Notes: generated by a model not told the origin, from the sequence alone. A stretch of 64,000 nt of DNA from Lachnospiraceae bacterium (GCA_015057625.1 SVDZ01000003.1:124001-188000); one strand, 5' to 3'; numbered from the stretch's first letter, positions 1 through 9,821 are shown. A program made the numbers and translations.

Positions 1-447
1 ATTATAACAATTCATAAACGTTCTGTTCATTCCACCCTTAAAAACTGCATTTGCCAACTTAACGCTAACTAAATTACTTGTACCTTCAAACATTTTTTTA
101 GCATTGTTAACTTTAACGCTTCCTTCAAAGCTTAGTGTTTTAATCTCGTCTTTTCTTACTTCATACCAATCAGCATTATTATCAGCTATAATTGCCTCTG
201 TACCTTCGATAGTTGGAGCAAAAACAAGATTTCCCTCTTCATCAATCTTCCACTTATAGTTGTTTGTTACATTGCCTTTGTTATCTGTTGTATAAACAGA
301 ATTCCAACCAAAGTTTACTTCGCCATTTTCCTGAGTAATTTCATCTGCTTTTACTGTCTGTAATGCAGGCATATTAACAGATGACGCCAACATAAATACT
401 GACATTACGCCGGCTATTACTTTTTTACCATTGTGTAAATATCTCAT
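1..447 (-). CDS. BspA-like surface protein, N-terminal part (cut by window edge)
   Basis: The reading frame is open from the ATG at 447 to the left edge of the window (149 codons), so only the N-terminus is visible. It starts MRYLHNGKKVIAGVMSVFML, a signal peptide almost identical to those of the next two genes, followed by a short domain with KWKIDEEGNLVFAP, which is also found in the paralogue ending at 729. The last visible residues (KMFEGTSNLVSVKLANA, then TFMNC) are the start of a BspA/DUF285-type leucine-rich repeat. The family is known for secreted surface proteins of gut and oral bacteria that bind host or other cells; the binding partner here is unknown. The upstream region is conserved with both paralogues. 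Confident as the third member of a tandem family; the C-terminal half is not seen. Confidence 0.9.
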   Translation of the reverse strand, partial: MRYLHNGKKVIAGVMSVFMLASSVNMPALQTVKADEITQENGEVNFGWNSVYTTDNKGNVTNNYKWKIDEEGNLVFAPTIEGTEAIIADNNADWYEVRKDEIKTLSFEGSVKVNNAKKMFEGTSNLVSVKLANAVFKGGMNRTFMNCYN

Positions 448-486
448 ACTCCCAATACCTCTCTTTCATAATTTTACACGAAGTCT

Positions 487-515
487 ATTTTAATCGTTTT
501 TAATAGGAATTACAA
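487..515 (-). promoter_or_regulatory. Promoter of the first BspA-like gene
   Basis: On the minus strand there is a TTGTAA -35 box (510-515), a 17-bp spacer and a TAAAAT -10 box (487-492). The same boxes with the same spacing precede the two paralogous genes, which supports their being real. The predicted leader is about 35 nt and carries an AGAGAGG ribosome binding site. Confidence 0.75.
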
Positions 516-550
516 CAATTTTACACTGCTGTTATAAAACAACCATATTA

Positions 551-564
551 TGGTACCGATTCCA
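551..564 (-). promoter_or_regulatory. cre-like LacI-family operator upstream of BspA-like gene 1
   Basis: The minus-strand sequence TGGAATCGGTACCA fits the catabolite-responsive element pattern TGNNANCGNTNNCA with its central CG. It lies 35 bp upstream of the -35 box, exactly as in the two paralogues, while the DNA around it has diverged. Binding by CcpA or another LacI-family regulator is an inference. Confidence 0.55.
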
Positions 565-647
565 TTGCAACAAACTAGAGGCTCCATTCATTTCTTAAGA
601 TTTTCTTAATTTTTTCTTACATATCTTTTTTCCAAAAAACTACATAT

Positions 648-700
648 AAAAACAGACTGCGTACCAGCTATAAACTGATATGCAGTCTGTTTTTATTTTA
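648..700 (-). terminator. Terminator after the 729-3677 gene
   Basis: A perfect 12-bp stem (AAAACAGACTGC at 649-660 with its complement at 682-693) has T runs on both sides, so it could stop transcription from either direction. It lies directly after the stop of the BspA-like gene. The same stem sequence recurs after the next paralogue at 3922-3975. Confidence 0.8.
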
Positions 701-728
701 TTGAAACAAACTTAAATCTATTTCATTT

Positions 729-3677
729 TTAGTACATTATATAAGATAATGTCCAACCAATAGTAAAGTGTAATTCATCTGAAAGTGATCGATATTCACC
801 ATTGTCATCAGCGATGAGTACCTCTGCATTGTAATATCCTACAAGTCTAGGTGCTCCACTTTCTGTTTTTGGGAAATCAAATTCATCAACTACTTCTATT
901 GGCTTAAGTAAGTCTTCTGGGTCTGTAACGAATACCGGCATAGCAAATCTATGATATACCACTTTTAATTCACTCAAATTGTAACCTGCAAGTTCTTCTA
1001 TCTGTCCTAACTCTTCCTCATCAATTTCATCAGTATAATCTCTAACAGGTTCCCATGGATCATTATATCCTGTGTAACCTTTAAACGAATAGAAGTTCCA
1101 AGGTTCTGAAATTTCGTAATCATAATCATCTATGATTGTTAATACTGCTGACTTGTCAGACACCCAATTATAATGAGTTGATGCACTAACAATAACTTTT
1201 GTATAGTATGTTCCAGGTTCTGATGGTGCTCCACCTGCATATGACGCTCCATCTACCTCTGATGTAAGCTGTGTAAATTCAGGATCAACATAGTATAAAA
1301 CTCTTTTTTGCTGTCCTTCATCTCCCAAAGAAACTGTGTACACTAAGTCATGCTGTTCTCCATCATAGTCCACGTATGTATTCTCAGCTTCAATTACAGG
1401 ATAAGCTTTTCTTATTTCGAATTCTTTATAATCTGACCAATCTGTTTCTGTATAGTTTGGTTCATCTCCTAAGAAACGAACTCTATAGTAATACATATCT
1501 ACTTCTGTTGGTGCTCCGTCAAGCTTAACCATTACACCGTCTACTGATTGATAGTATTCAACTTCAACGTTTGGATTTGACATGCAACCATTCTTCGCAT
1601 GAATAACTGTATAATCTCTTCCATTTCTAGCATTTTTAGGAGTTCCATCCCATCTATAGTATGTATCTTTAACTACTACTTCAGGTGTGTATGGCTTAAC
1701 TACCATCGTTCTAACTATTTTATCTGATTCCTGATAGTTTCCTTTAACACGAACAAATATTCTTACATAGTATGTTCCTACGTTTTTAGGAACACTTACC
1801 GACTCAGTACACTCTGGATCTGAGAAGTATCTGATATCAATATTTCCTGTTGGTCCCTCATCTACAGGATTTCCCTCTGCATCTAAGACTCCTGTAACTG
1901 TATAGTTAGTATAAGAAACCTTCTGTGCTGAATATACGTATTCCTGATCTTCTGCAACGAGAGTTGGTTTTGCTCTTCTAACACCTACAAAATGAAGTGG
2001 TAAAGTTATTTCTGCGTAATCTCCCTGTGCAAAGAACGTAACAACCGGATAGTATGTTCCGGCATCCTTAATCTCTGTTACTTCCTGAGTATATTCAGGA
2101 TCGCTATATAATTTAATCTCATAATCGTCAGTATATATACGCTTCTTTGGATTTACCGGATTCCAGAAGTTAAATCCTGTATACTTATGTACTGTTCCGT
2201 CATAATCCCAAGCCTGCCATGTTGATTTAATAATAGGCACATCGATTCTTATTACAATCGGTTCTGATGTTGCTGCTGCAAAATTACCACTCTGAGCAAG
2301 TGAAATAACACACCAGTACATTCCTTTTTCTACAGGCTTACCTTCCATCTTAAACTCTTCAGCGCAAGACTTATCTGTGTAGTAAGTGAATGTCACTTTA
2401 CCATTTGGATGTTCGAGTTCATTGCCATTCTCATCTACAACATTATGAGATAATGTATATTCAGGATCTGTAATCTCCTGACCTGTATAATGATATGTGC
2501 CATCTGCGGCTACAATCTCAACAGATGCTTTCTTAAACTCAACATTAACTGTCTTTGTTGTTCCAGCCTTAATACTACCACTTTCTTTTCCAACGATTTT
2601 AACAGTAGCTCCTTTTTTAGAATAATTAATTCCATCAGGCTGAATATCATAATCAATCCCCTCTACTGCAGGTACGCCATTAACAGAAATAACAAAGTTC
2701 ATGTCATTTCTAGTTTTTCCGGTATATTCCTCCTCTGTACTGCCCTTAACAACATCTGTATTCGCATTGTAACAGAATACATATGTATTTGTCTTTCCTG
2801 AATTTCTCTGATAATCTATAATACTCTGATAGTCACTGAACTGCTGAACTGTTCCATCTTCCAATTTCACACCCCAGCATCCATTTTTTCTTAAAGAGAA
2901 AAGATAATTCATAAAATTAGTAACTGTTGTCAATTCTGTTTTTGGAAGAACAATTTCGTAAACACCTGTCATATAGATTGCATAACTATAATTATTGATA
3001 TTATCAATATTGAATTTAGATAAATCTATTTTCTGTAATTTTGGACAATCAAAATACATCCAATGTAAATCTGTAACTTTCTCTGCTGCAAAATCTGTAA
3101 AATCAATGTTCTTAAGTGATGTACAGTCTTCGAACATATATTTTACACTTGTAAGTTTTTGTTCTTCAACACCTTCGCTATTTACTGTTTTAAAAATTGA
3201 ACCTGTAAAGTCAACACTAACTAACTTGCCACAACCAGCAAACATATTAGTAAAGCTTGTAGCCTCTGTGAAATCAACTCCGGCAAAACTAACTGTCTCA
3301 AGTTTATTCATTCCGTAAAATAAACTATTTCCATTAGTAATCTTAACATTTTGAAAATCAATAGTTTTTACCTTTGCCTTATTTTCATTAGTTTTCCATT
3401 CAGCAGTGTTATTCCCAATTACAGCAACTTTATCGTCTCCTGTTGGGGCAAATATAAGAACGCCATCTTCATCAATTTTCCACTTGTAATCATTGATAAT
3501 TGTTCCATTCTTATCCGTTGAATAAACAACTTCCCAACTACCATTTTCAACTGTAGTTTCCTGTACGATTTCATCTGCTTTTACTGTCTGAAATGCAGGC
3601 ATATTAACAGATGTTGCCAACATAAATACTGACATTACGCCGGCAATTACTTTTTTACCATTGTGTAAATATCCCAT
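729..3677 (-). CDS. BspA-like leucine-rich repeat surface protein with Ig-like repeats
   Basis: This 982-residue secreted protein starts with a signal peptide (residues 1-35, ending VKADE). Residues about 85-300 are BspA/DUF285-type repeats with the signature pattern of MF..C..L..vDfs (for example NMFAGCGKLVSVDF, YMFEDCTSLKNIDF). About 310-870 is a string of beta-rich, Ig-like repeats of 80-100 residues marked by YYVRIxVxxxGNY and EPGTYYTKV motifs. A C-terminal domain (about 875-982) ending DELHFTIGWTL is shared with the gene at 4027-8121. There is no LPxTG motif and no clear membrane anchor, so the mode of surface attachment is unknown; the shared C-terminal domain is a candidate. It is the middle gene of a tandem family with its own promoter, cre-like site and terminator. 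A role in adhesion is inferred from the family, not shown. Confidence 0.88.
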   Translation of the reverse strand: MGYLHNGKKVIAGVMSVFMLATSVNMPAFQTVKADEIVQETTVENGSWEVVYSTDKNGTIINDYKWKIDEDGVLIFAPTGDDKVAVIGNNTAEWKTNENKAKVKTIDFQNVKITNGNSLFYGMNKLETVSFAGVDFTEATSFTNMFAGCGKLVSVDFTGSIFKTVNSEGVEEQKLTSVKYMFEDCTSLKNIDFTDFAAEKVTDLHWMYFDCPKLQKIDLSKFNIDNINNYSYAIYMTGVYEIVLPKTELTTVTNFMNYLFSLRKNGCWGVKLEDGTVQQFSDYQSIIDYQRNSGKTNTYVFCYNANTDVVKGSTEEEYTGKTRNDMNFVISVNGVPAVEGIDYDIQPDGINYSKKGATVKIVGKESGSIKAGTTKTVNVEFKKASVEIVAADGTYHYTGQEITDPEYTLSHNVVDENGNELEHPNGKVTFTYYTDKSCAEEFKMEGKPVEKGMYWCVISLAQSGNFAAATSEPIVIRIDVPIIKSTWQAWDYDGTVHKYTGFNFWNPVNPKKRIYTDDYEIKLYSDPEYTQEVTEIKDAGTYYPVVTFFAQGDYAEITLPLHFVGVRRAKPTLVAEDQEYVYSAQKVSYTNYTVTGVLDAEGNPVDEGPTGNIDIRYFSDPECTESVSVPKNVGTYYVRIFVRVKGNYQESDKIVRTMVVKPYTPEVVVKDTYYRWDGTPKNARNGRDYTVIHAKNGCMSNPNVEVEYYQSVDGVMVKLDGAPTEVDMYYYRVRFLGDEPNYTETDWSDYKEFEIRKAYPVIEAENTYVDYDGEQHDLVYTVSLGDEGQQKRVLYYVDPEFTQLTSEVDGASYAGGAPSEPGTYYTKVIVSASTHYNWVSDKSAVLTIIDDYDYEISEPWNFYSFKGYTGYNDPWEPVRDYTDEIDEEELGQIEELAGYNLSELKVVYHRFAMPVFVTDPEDLLKPIEVVDEFDFPKTESGAPRLVGYYNAEVLIADDNGEYRSLSDELHFTIGWTLSYIMY

Positions 3678-3716
3678 ACTCCCAATACCTCTCTTTCATA
3701 CTTTTACACAGAGTCT

Positions 3717-3745
3717 ATTTTAAGTGTTTCTTATTAAAATTACAA
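3717..3745 (-). promoter_or_regulatory. Promoter of the 729-3677 BspA-like gene
   Basis: The minus strand has TTGTAA (3740-3745), a 17-bp spacer and TAAAAT (3717-3722), identical in layout to the paralogues. Confidence 0.75.
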
Positions 3746-3780
3746 TAATTTTACACTGTAGCTATAATATATCCCCATTA

Positions 3781-3794
3781 TGGTACCGATTCCA
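3781..3794 (-). promoter_or_regulatory. cre-like operator upstream of BspA-like gene 2
   Basis: This is the same minus-strand sequence TGGAATCGGTACCA, 35 bp upstream of the -35 box. Its conservation across three promoters is the main evidence. Confidence 0.55.
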
Positions 3795-3921
3795 TCTCAG
3801 TAAACATCGGTCTTTGTATAATTATTTAGATTTCCTTAATATTACTCACATCTTAATGGTATTTTAAATAAAATCCTCGCATACAACCCCTTCCATTCAA
3901 ATATTTTCTTTCACTTAAGAT

Positions 3922-3975
3922 AAAAACAGACTGCGTACCGGCATTATTAATACCGATATGCAGTCTGCTTTCATT
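3922..3975 (-). terminator. Terminator after the 4027-8121 gene
   Basis: The stem CAGACTGC (3927-3934) pairs with GCAGTCTG (3960-3967). The inner loop can extend the helix through CGG/CCG pairs, and A/T flanks follow on both sides. It is a sister copy of the terminator at 648-700. Confidence 0.7.
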
Positions 3976-4026
3976 ATATAGAAATTAATATGTTATTATA
4001 AACTCCTATTTTATCCTTCTGATAAA

Positions 4027-7000
4027 TTACAACAATAAAAGATTTAATGTCCAGTTAATCTGGAAGTGTAATTCATCTAAAAGTGAACGATATCCACCAT
4101 TGCCGTCAGCAATAAGAACATCCACCCAATAAGATCCTTCCATTAAAGGTGCTCCACTTTCTGTTTTTGGTATCTCACTATCATCCATAGGCGGATTTAA
4201 AAAACCTATTGTACTTCCATCTGGATTAACATGGATTGAAGGGATACTAAAAAAATGATATTCCAGTTTCAATTCATTCAAATCATAACCATTTAGTTCT
4301 TCTATTTGCGATAACTCTTCAAGTCCGATTTCATCACATTCTCTATTAAAAAATCTAGGATCATAACCTGTGTATCCTGAAAATGTATACATATGTCTTG
4401 GAATAATATCATTAAACTCAGACTCTTCAGGCTCTAATATTGTTAATGTAGTATAAAATGCTTTTGCATGATAGTTTGTAGTATTGTAATACTGCAATTT
4501 AACAATATATGTACCCGGTTCTGATGGTTCTCCACCTTCTACTAACGCTCCATCTTCAGGTCCTGTGTATACCTTATCTTCATTGTTCTTGTATTCAGAG
4601 AAATACTTAAGTGCAAAATTGTTGTTATCGCCTTCAATAACATATGGTGTATCAACTCCGTGATTTAATCCATCATATGGTACAGTCTTAGACTCAAGAG
4701 ATACTACCGGCATGTACTTAATTGACATTTTTACAATATCGCTCCAATCTGTACTTCCGTAGTTAAATCCTTCTGGTGCAACATATCTTGCTCTGACATA
4801 ATATACTCCCAAATCCTTTGGTAATTCTGTCATTTTATTTTCACCATTCTCATCATAGAAATACTCAAATTCCATATTGTCAGGATTTATAGACAATGCA
4901 TGTCCATTAACATTATATAACTTGTAATTACTGAATTTGATTGGATCCCCTGTCCAGAAAGGTTTAGCATCAGATACTACCAATCTAGGTGTTGCCGGCT
5001 TAATACGTAATGTTGTGGTCTGAAACTCAGTTCCATCATAATTACCGGCAGCTGCGATTCTAATCTTAACATAATATAATCCTGCTTCTCTTGGCTCTTT
5101 CTTGCTATCCTCTGTACATGCAGGATCTGTGTAGTAACCTCTGATTATTGCTCCAGTTGGTCCTTCATCTACAGGATTGTTATGTTCATCAAACACTCTT
5201 CCGCCTATTGTATAGTTAGTAAAATTAATTTTAGCCCCATTAAATGTTTCTTCCTGTGGTTCAACTGTAAGAGTTACAGGTGCTCTCTTAATATTAAACT
5301 TGCCTACTACTGAAACACTTACATAATCACCATATTCTGCAACTGTAACTTTTGCAAAATAGTATCCTACATTCTTCACTTCTACTGCAGGGATTGTACA
5401 TGCTTCATCTTTAAAATATTCTACAGTAACTACTGCGTCCTTAATATCTTTTCCGGTAAATGGATCTTTTACTTTATATCCTGTGTACTTCTTAACTTTC
5501 CCATCATATTTATATGCTCTGTAATCAGCTGTTAAGATAGGCGCATCAATTCCGACCGGAATTGTCTTAGTAGCGCTCTTGAAAGACTCTGTTGCTGCAA
5601 GATCAATAACACAATAGTATAATCCCTTTTCTACAGGCTTGCCATCCATCTTAAACTCTTCAGCACATGACTTATCTGTGTAGTAATTTATTGTCACTTC
5701 ACCATTAGAATCTTCATTAGCTACATTGTCTACAAGTTCATATGCAGGATCTGCAATTTCCTCACCAGTATAATGATATCCGGTAGCTTCAGCTTGGATT
5801 TCAACTGATGCCTTTTCAATTATTACGTGTATCGCTTTTGACACTTTTTTGTTGAAGTGATCATCTGACGCTACAGTAACCTTTGCCCAATATTCTCCTA
5901 CATTCTTAGGTTTTGCAATAGTCGTTGTGCAAGCTTCATTTCTATAATAATCTACTGTAACTCTACCTGTTGGAATTTCAGCAATTCCTTCATCATCAAG
6001 CACACCGCTTGTGACATTATAATTTATACCTTTGATAGGTGCTCCGGTATATTCGAAAACCTGCTCCTCTTCTGCTTCAATAACAGGCTCTGCTTTCTGG
6101 AATTTAAGTTCATAGTTTTCAATTACACCTGATGCAAACATTCCACCTTCAATTGTATTAATTGTTATAATATTAGATGTAGTATTAGATGTAGTTGAAT
6201 CTGGGTTTACATATGTAACTGTATAATCAACACCAGGTATTGCCACTATATCCTCATATGAAACGATAACATTTGCCTCCTGAGGCTTTCCGTTATATAC
6301 AGTGTCTGTAGTAATTGAGAATTTATCAATATTTTCCAAAATCGGTTTGAAAATATATGTTTCCTTATCAGCTTCCATTGTTGAATTATAATTAAACAAA
6401 TCAACTATATTTGTGAATGTCTCTCCACTTTCCTGTGCATACCAGATTCCGTTTCTGTCATCTGTCATATAAGTTGCTATGCCTACCGGTGCAGACTTTG
6501 GAAGAACCAATCTGATAAAATGTGGAGAATTATTAGCATATACAAAATTAGTAATATTACAATTTGATTCAAAGTTAATTCCTGAAATATCTAAGTCTCG
6601 AAGTTTTTTACAACCGGCAAACATATAGTAACAATTATTTACTGATGCGACGTTTTCGCCGAAAATATTAACTTTTGAAAGATTATCACAACTTTCAAAA
6701 ACTGATTCAAATGATTTAAGCAATGGTGCATTCATATTACTCATATCTACCTGTTCTATTCCATCACTATCACTAAACATCTCATACATATTTGTTACCT
6801 TAGGAATATTCACTCCACTCATGTTTACATTTTTTATTTCATCACAGTTATAGAACATCTCTTTCATGGTTGTGACATTTTCAAGATTAAATCCTGTTAA
6901 ATCTATTATTCCATCATTGTTTCCTGTAATACCTTTTAAATTAGTACAAGAATAAAACATTCTGTACATACTAGTTGCTTTATCTGTTGATAATCCGCTT

Positions 7001-8121
7001 ACACTTACAAGGTTGTTACAGTTATCAAACATATTTCCCATATCTGTTACATTTGCTGTATTAAGTCCTTCGAATGTTGTTATAGCGTCACAGTTTTGGA
7101 ACATTCCACTCATATCTGTTACATTTTCAGTATCCAAATCTTTGAATGTATCTGCTGTTACTGTTAAATTTGCACAATTCAAGAACATAGCTGATGTATT
7201 TACAAGATTTGGTGTGTTAATTTCTGTTAAATCTATTGTCTTAAGGTTATTACAACCATTAAAGAGTCTAAAAAAGCTTACACTTGCTTCTGTATTTACA
7301 TTACTTAAGTCTGCCTGTTCTAAGTTATTACATCCTTCGAACATATATAACATACTTGTTACCTTAGGAATATTCACTCCACTCATGTTTACATTTTTAA
7401 TTGCATCACAATCACAGAACATATCTCGCATTGTTGTAACTTTTTCAAGATTAAATCCTGTTAAATCTATTGTTCCATCATTGTTTCCTGTAATACCTTT
7501 TAAATTAGTACAAGAATAAAACATTCTGTACATACTAGTTGCTTTATCTGTTGATAATCCGCTTACACTTACAAGGTTGTTACAGTTATCAAACATATTT
7601 CCCATATCTGTTACATTTGCTGTATTAAGTCCTTCGAATGTTGTTATAGCGTCACAGTTTTGGAACATTCCGCTCATATTTGTTACATTATCAGTATTCA
7701 CATTTTTAAATGTATCTGCAGTTACTGTTAATTTCACGCAATTACCGAACATATACGATGTACTACTGTTAATTGTTACATCTGACAAATCAACTTCTTC
7801 TAATTGATTCATATCTGAAAAAAGACTTGATCCGTTAGAAATTGTCATATCTTCGTCAAATACAATTTTCTTGACATTGCTCTTGTACAATTGATTCCAA
7901 TCTGCCTTAGCATTGGAAACAACTCCTGTTCCATCCTCCAATTTGCCAAAAGACAGTACCCCATCTTCGCTTAATTCCCAATGATACGTCTGCTCATCAT
8001 TTGATGCTGGCAACGTATCTGCAAACACTGGTTTATAACCCGCGAAATCCAATGTGGATGCGAAGGTCATTACAGCCATAACAGCTGCGAGTGTTTTTTT
8101 ACTTTTGTGTAAATATCTCAT
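4027..8121 (-). CDS. Large BspA-like surface protein with duplicated repeat block
   Basis: This 1364-residue paralogue of the preceding protein starts with a signal peptide (residues 1-35, MRYLHKSKKTLAAVMAVMTF). About 60-560 is a long run of BspA/DUF285 repeats of the form MSGMFQNCDAITTFEGL and MYRMFYSCTNL. Within it a block of 188 residues occurs twice in tandem, almost unchanged even at DNA level. About 590-1260 holds six or more Ig-like repeats with FEYTGAPI and GTYIVKLQY motifs, and about 1265-1364 is the C-terminal domain shared with the 982-residue paralogue (ending DELHFQINWTL). No sortase signal is visible. The duplication, absent from the neighbour, accounts for much of its greater length. 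Surface adhesion is the likely role by family; the ligand is unknown. Confidence 0.88.
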   Translation of the reverse strand: MRYLHKSKKTLAAVMAVMTFASTLDFAGYKPVFADTLPASNDEQTYHWELSEDGVLSFGKLEDGTGVVSNAKADWNQLYKSNVKKIVFDEDMTISNGSSLFSDMNQLEEVDLSDVTINSSTSYMFGNCVKLTVTADTFKNVNTDNVTNMSGMFQNCDAITTFEGLNTANVTDMGNMFDNCNNLVSVSGLSTDKATSMYRMFYSCTNLKGITGNNDGTIDLTGFNLEKVTTMRDMFCDCDAIKNVNMSGVNIPKVTSMLYMFEGCNNLEQADLSNVNTEASVSFFRLFNGCNNLKTIDLTEINTPNLVNTSAMFLNCANLTVTADTFKDLDTENVTDMSGMFQNCDAITTFEGLNTANVTDMGNMFDNCNNLVSVSGLSTDKATSMYRMFYSCTNLKGITGNNDGIIDLTGFNLENVTTMKEMFYNCDEIKNVNMSGVNIPKVTNMYEMFSDSDGIEQVDMSNMNAPLLKSFESVFESCDNLSKVNIFGENVASVNNCYYMFAGCKKLRDLDISGINFESNCNITNFVYANNSPHFIRLVLPKSAPVGIATYMTDDRNGIWYAQESGETFTNIVDLFNYNSTMEADKETYIFKPILENIDKFSITTDTVYNGKPQEANVIVSYEDIVAIPGVDYTVTYVNPDSTTSNTTSNIITINTIEGGMFASGVIENYELKFQKAEPVIEAEEEQVFEYTGAPIKGINYNVTSGVLDDEGIAEIPTGRVTVDYYRNEACTTTIAKPKNVGEYWAKVTVASDDHFNKKVSKAIHVIIEKASVEIQAEATGYHYTGEEIADPAYELVDNVANEDSNGEVTINYYTDKSCAEEFKMDGKPVEKGLYYCVIDLAATESFKSATKTIPVGIDAPILTADYRAYKYDGKVKKYTGYKVKDPFTGKDIKDAVVTVEYFKDEACTIPAVEVKNVGYYFAKVTVAEYGDYVSVSVVGKFNIKRAPVTLTVEPQEETFNGAKINFTNYTIGGRVFDEHNNPVDEGPTGAIIRGYYTDPACTEDSKKEPREAGLYYVKIRIAAAGNYDGTEFQTTTLRIKPATPRLVVSDAKPFWTGDPIKFSNYKLYNVNGHALSINPDNMEFEYFYDENGENKMTELPKDLGVYYVRARYVAPEGFNYGSTDWSDIVKMSIKYMPVVSLESKTVPYDGLNHGVDTPYVIEGDNNNFALKYFSEYKNNEDKVYTGPEDGALVEGGEPSEPGTYIVKLQYYNTTNYHAKAFYTTLTILEPEESEFNDIIPRHMYTFSGYTGYDPRFFNRECDEIGLEELSQIEELNGYDLNELKLEYHFFSIPSIHVNPDGSTIGFLNPPMDDSEIPKTESGAPLMEGSYWVDVLIADGNGGYRSLLDELHFQINWTLNLLLL
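6878..7673 (-). repeat. 564-bp tandem duplication inside the BspA-like gene
   Basis: The segment 6878-7109 recurs at 7442-7673 with only one or two base differences, at an offset of exactly 564 bp (188 codons). The similarity continues with more changes on both sides, so whole 188-residue blocks are repeated. The near identity points to recent duplication or ongoing gene conversion; long-read data would be needed to trust the copy number. Confidence 0.9.
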
Positions 8122-8160
8122 ACTCCCAATACCTCTCTTTCATAATTTTACACAAAGACC

Positions 8161-8189
8161 ATTTTAATAGTTTCTAATAACAAATACAA
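8161..8189 (-). promoter_or_regulatory. Promoter of the 4027-8121 BspA-like gene
   Basis: The minus strand has TTGTAT (8184-8189), a 17-bp spacer and TAAAAT (8161-8166), matching the promoters of the two paralogues. Confidence 0.75.
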
Positions 8190-8224
8190 CATTTTTACAC
8201 TTTTGCTATAAATTGTTCTTATCA

Positions 8225-8238
8225 TGGTACCGATTCCA
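8225..8238 (-). promoter_or_regulatory. cre-like operator upstream of BspA-like gene 3
   Basis: The minus-strand TGGAATCGGTACCA is repeated 35 bp upstream of the -35 box, as for the other two genes. Confidence 0.55.
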
Positions 8239-8343
8239 TTCCATTAAACTAAGGCCCTTTACATTTCTTAAGATTTCCTTAATTTTTTTATAAATGAGGA
8301 TTTATCTTTAATAAACGAAGTCTTTATATCAGTCTGGGCCATA

Positions 8344-8395
8344 AAAAAAGCACTTACAATCCGCCATATTGACAGCAGTACTTGTAAGTGCCTCT
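8344..8395 (-). terminator. Terminator after the CorC-type gene
   Basis: The stem GCACTTACAA (8350-8359) pairs perfectly with TTGTAAGTGC (8382-8391), and on the minus strand it is followed by a run of seven T residues. Confidence 0.85.
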
Positions 8396-8416
8396 TTATT
8401 CATTATTAATTCAATT

Positions 8417-9700
8417 TTATTCTTCTGAAGTTATATCACCATTTACCGATTCAAGCATTGTAACTTTTACTTTATCTATTCGCATGTTGTCCATACGCAT
8501 AACTTCAAGCTTACAGTTATCTACAACTACAGAATCTCCAATCTCCGGAACTCTGTCGAGCTGCTCTAATATAAGACCACCCACTGACTCATAATTGTCA
8601 GAATCAATATCTGTCTCAAACTGATCATTGAAATCCACCAGATTCAACTGGCCTTCAATAAGATACTCATTATCATTAAGCTTGATAATTGCTTTTTCCT
8701 CATCCTCGTCAAACTCATCACGAATCTCACCGACAATCTCTTCGATAATATCTTCCAATGTGATAAGTCCATCCACTGCACCGTACTCATCAAGCACAAT
8801 ACACATTCCGTGATTCTCATCACGCATCTCCACAAGCAAATCATTCAAATCCTTTGTGGCAATTGTATAAAATGGCTCATACATAAGCTTTTCAACATCG
8901 AAATTATTTCTTCCGACACCGTGAATAATCATATCTTTGATATTGATAATACCTACAATATTATCAGTATCATCCTTGTAAACCGGAATTCGAGTGTACT
9001 TGTCATTCTTTACTATATTCATCAACTCATCATATGTTGAATCTATACTAATCATAGCAATGTCAATTTTGGGAATCATGATATCCTTAGCACATGTATC
9101 ACCAAAGTCGAACACATTGTTAATCATATCAAGTTCTTCCTCTTCAATGAGTCCTTCTTCCTGACTCACACCCATAATGGCACGAATTTCTTTTTCAGTT
9201 ATAATCTCGCCGTCACCTTTTTTCTTAATTCCGAATAATCTCATGAACACAAAAGAAATCTTATCCACGATGAAAATAATCGGTGTAAGTACAACCATAA
9301 GAAAATAAATAGGTGCTGCATAAACTAGTGCAATCTTTTCCGCATAGAGTGTCGCTGCTGTCTTTGGAATAATCTCACCGAACACTAAAACAATAAGTGT
9401 GAGAATACCTGTACCTATACTGACTGCTGCATTGCCAAACATCTTTTGTACAAACACAGTCATCAATGATGATGCCGAAATATTAACTATATTATTTCCT
9501 ATCAAGATTGCGCTAAGCATTTTTCCAGAGTCATCACGAACCTTTTGCAATGTCTTCGCTTTCTTGACACCTTCATTCAACATCATTCTTATACTCATCT
9601 TATTAACTGAAGTAAGTGCTGTCTCTGCCGATGAGAAAAATGCAGATAACAGTACTAAAATAAATAATATACATAGCATCGCTATGTCACTGGGTCCCAT
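8417..9700 (-). CDS. CNNM/CBS-domain membrane protein of the HlyC/CorC family
   Basis: This is a 427-residue membrane protein. An N-terminal CNNM (DUF21) domain with about four membrane segments occupies residues 1-190 and opens with the typical FFSSAETAL motif. A CBS pair follows at about 200-330 (DIMIPKIDIAMI, RIPVYKDDTDNIVGIINIKD, LDEYGAVDGLITLEDIIEEIVGEI). A C-terminal CorC/HlyC transporter-associated domain lies at about 340-425 (YLIEGQLNLVDFND, ESVGGLILEQLDRVPEIGD). Members are linked to Mg2+ or Co2+ transport and tolerance, with CBS domains sensing nucleotides; the older haemolysin name is not supported for most. It stands alone between the BspA-like genes and the hydrolase. The domain order and length are normal for the family. 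Confidence 0.93.
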   Translation of the reverse strand: MGPSDIAMLCILFILVLLSAFFSSAETALTSVNKMSIRMMLNEGVKKAKTLQKVRDDSGKMLSAILIGNNIVNISASSLMTVFVQKMFGNAAVSIGTGILTLIVLVFGEIIPKTAATLYAEKIALVYAAPIYFLMVVLTPIIFIVDKISFVFMRLFGIKKKGDGEIITEKEIRAIMGVSQEEGLIEEEELDMINNVFDFGDTCAKDIMIPKIDIAMISIDSTYDELMNIVKNDKYTRIPVYKDDTDNIVGIINIKDMIIHGVGRNNFDVEKLMYEPFYTIATKDLNDLLVEMRDENHGMCIVLDEYGAVDGLITLEDIIEEIVGEIRDEFDEDEEKAIIKLNDNEYLIEGQLNLVDFNDQFETDIDSDNYESVGGLILEQLDRVPEIGDSVVVDNCKLEVMRMDNMRIDKVKVTMLESVNGDITSEE

Positions 9701-9821
9701 TCAGAATCCTCCTTAAATATAAATGTAAAGTAAAAATACTTATGGTTCATTGTATTAGATAATAGGTACAAAGTCAAATGCCAGTATAGTTTCATCGTTG
9801 TCTCCATAAGTTTATGTTTGT

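Noticed and set aside
7013..7807. Long plus-strand frames opposite the BspA-like repeats
   Set aside because: They are mirror frames of the repeated minus-strand gene and lack ribosome binding sites.
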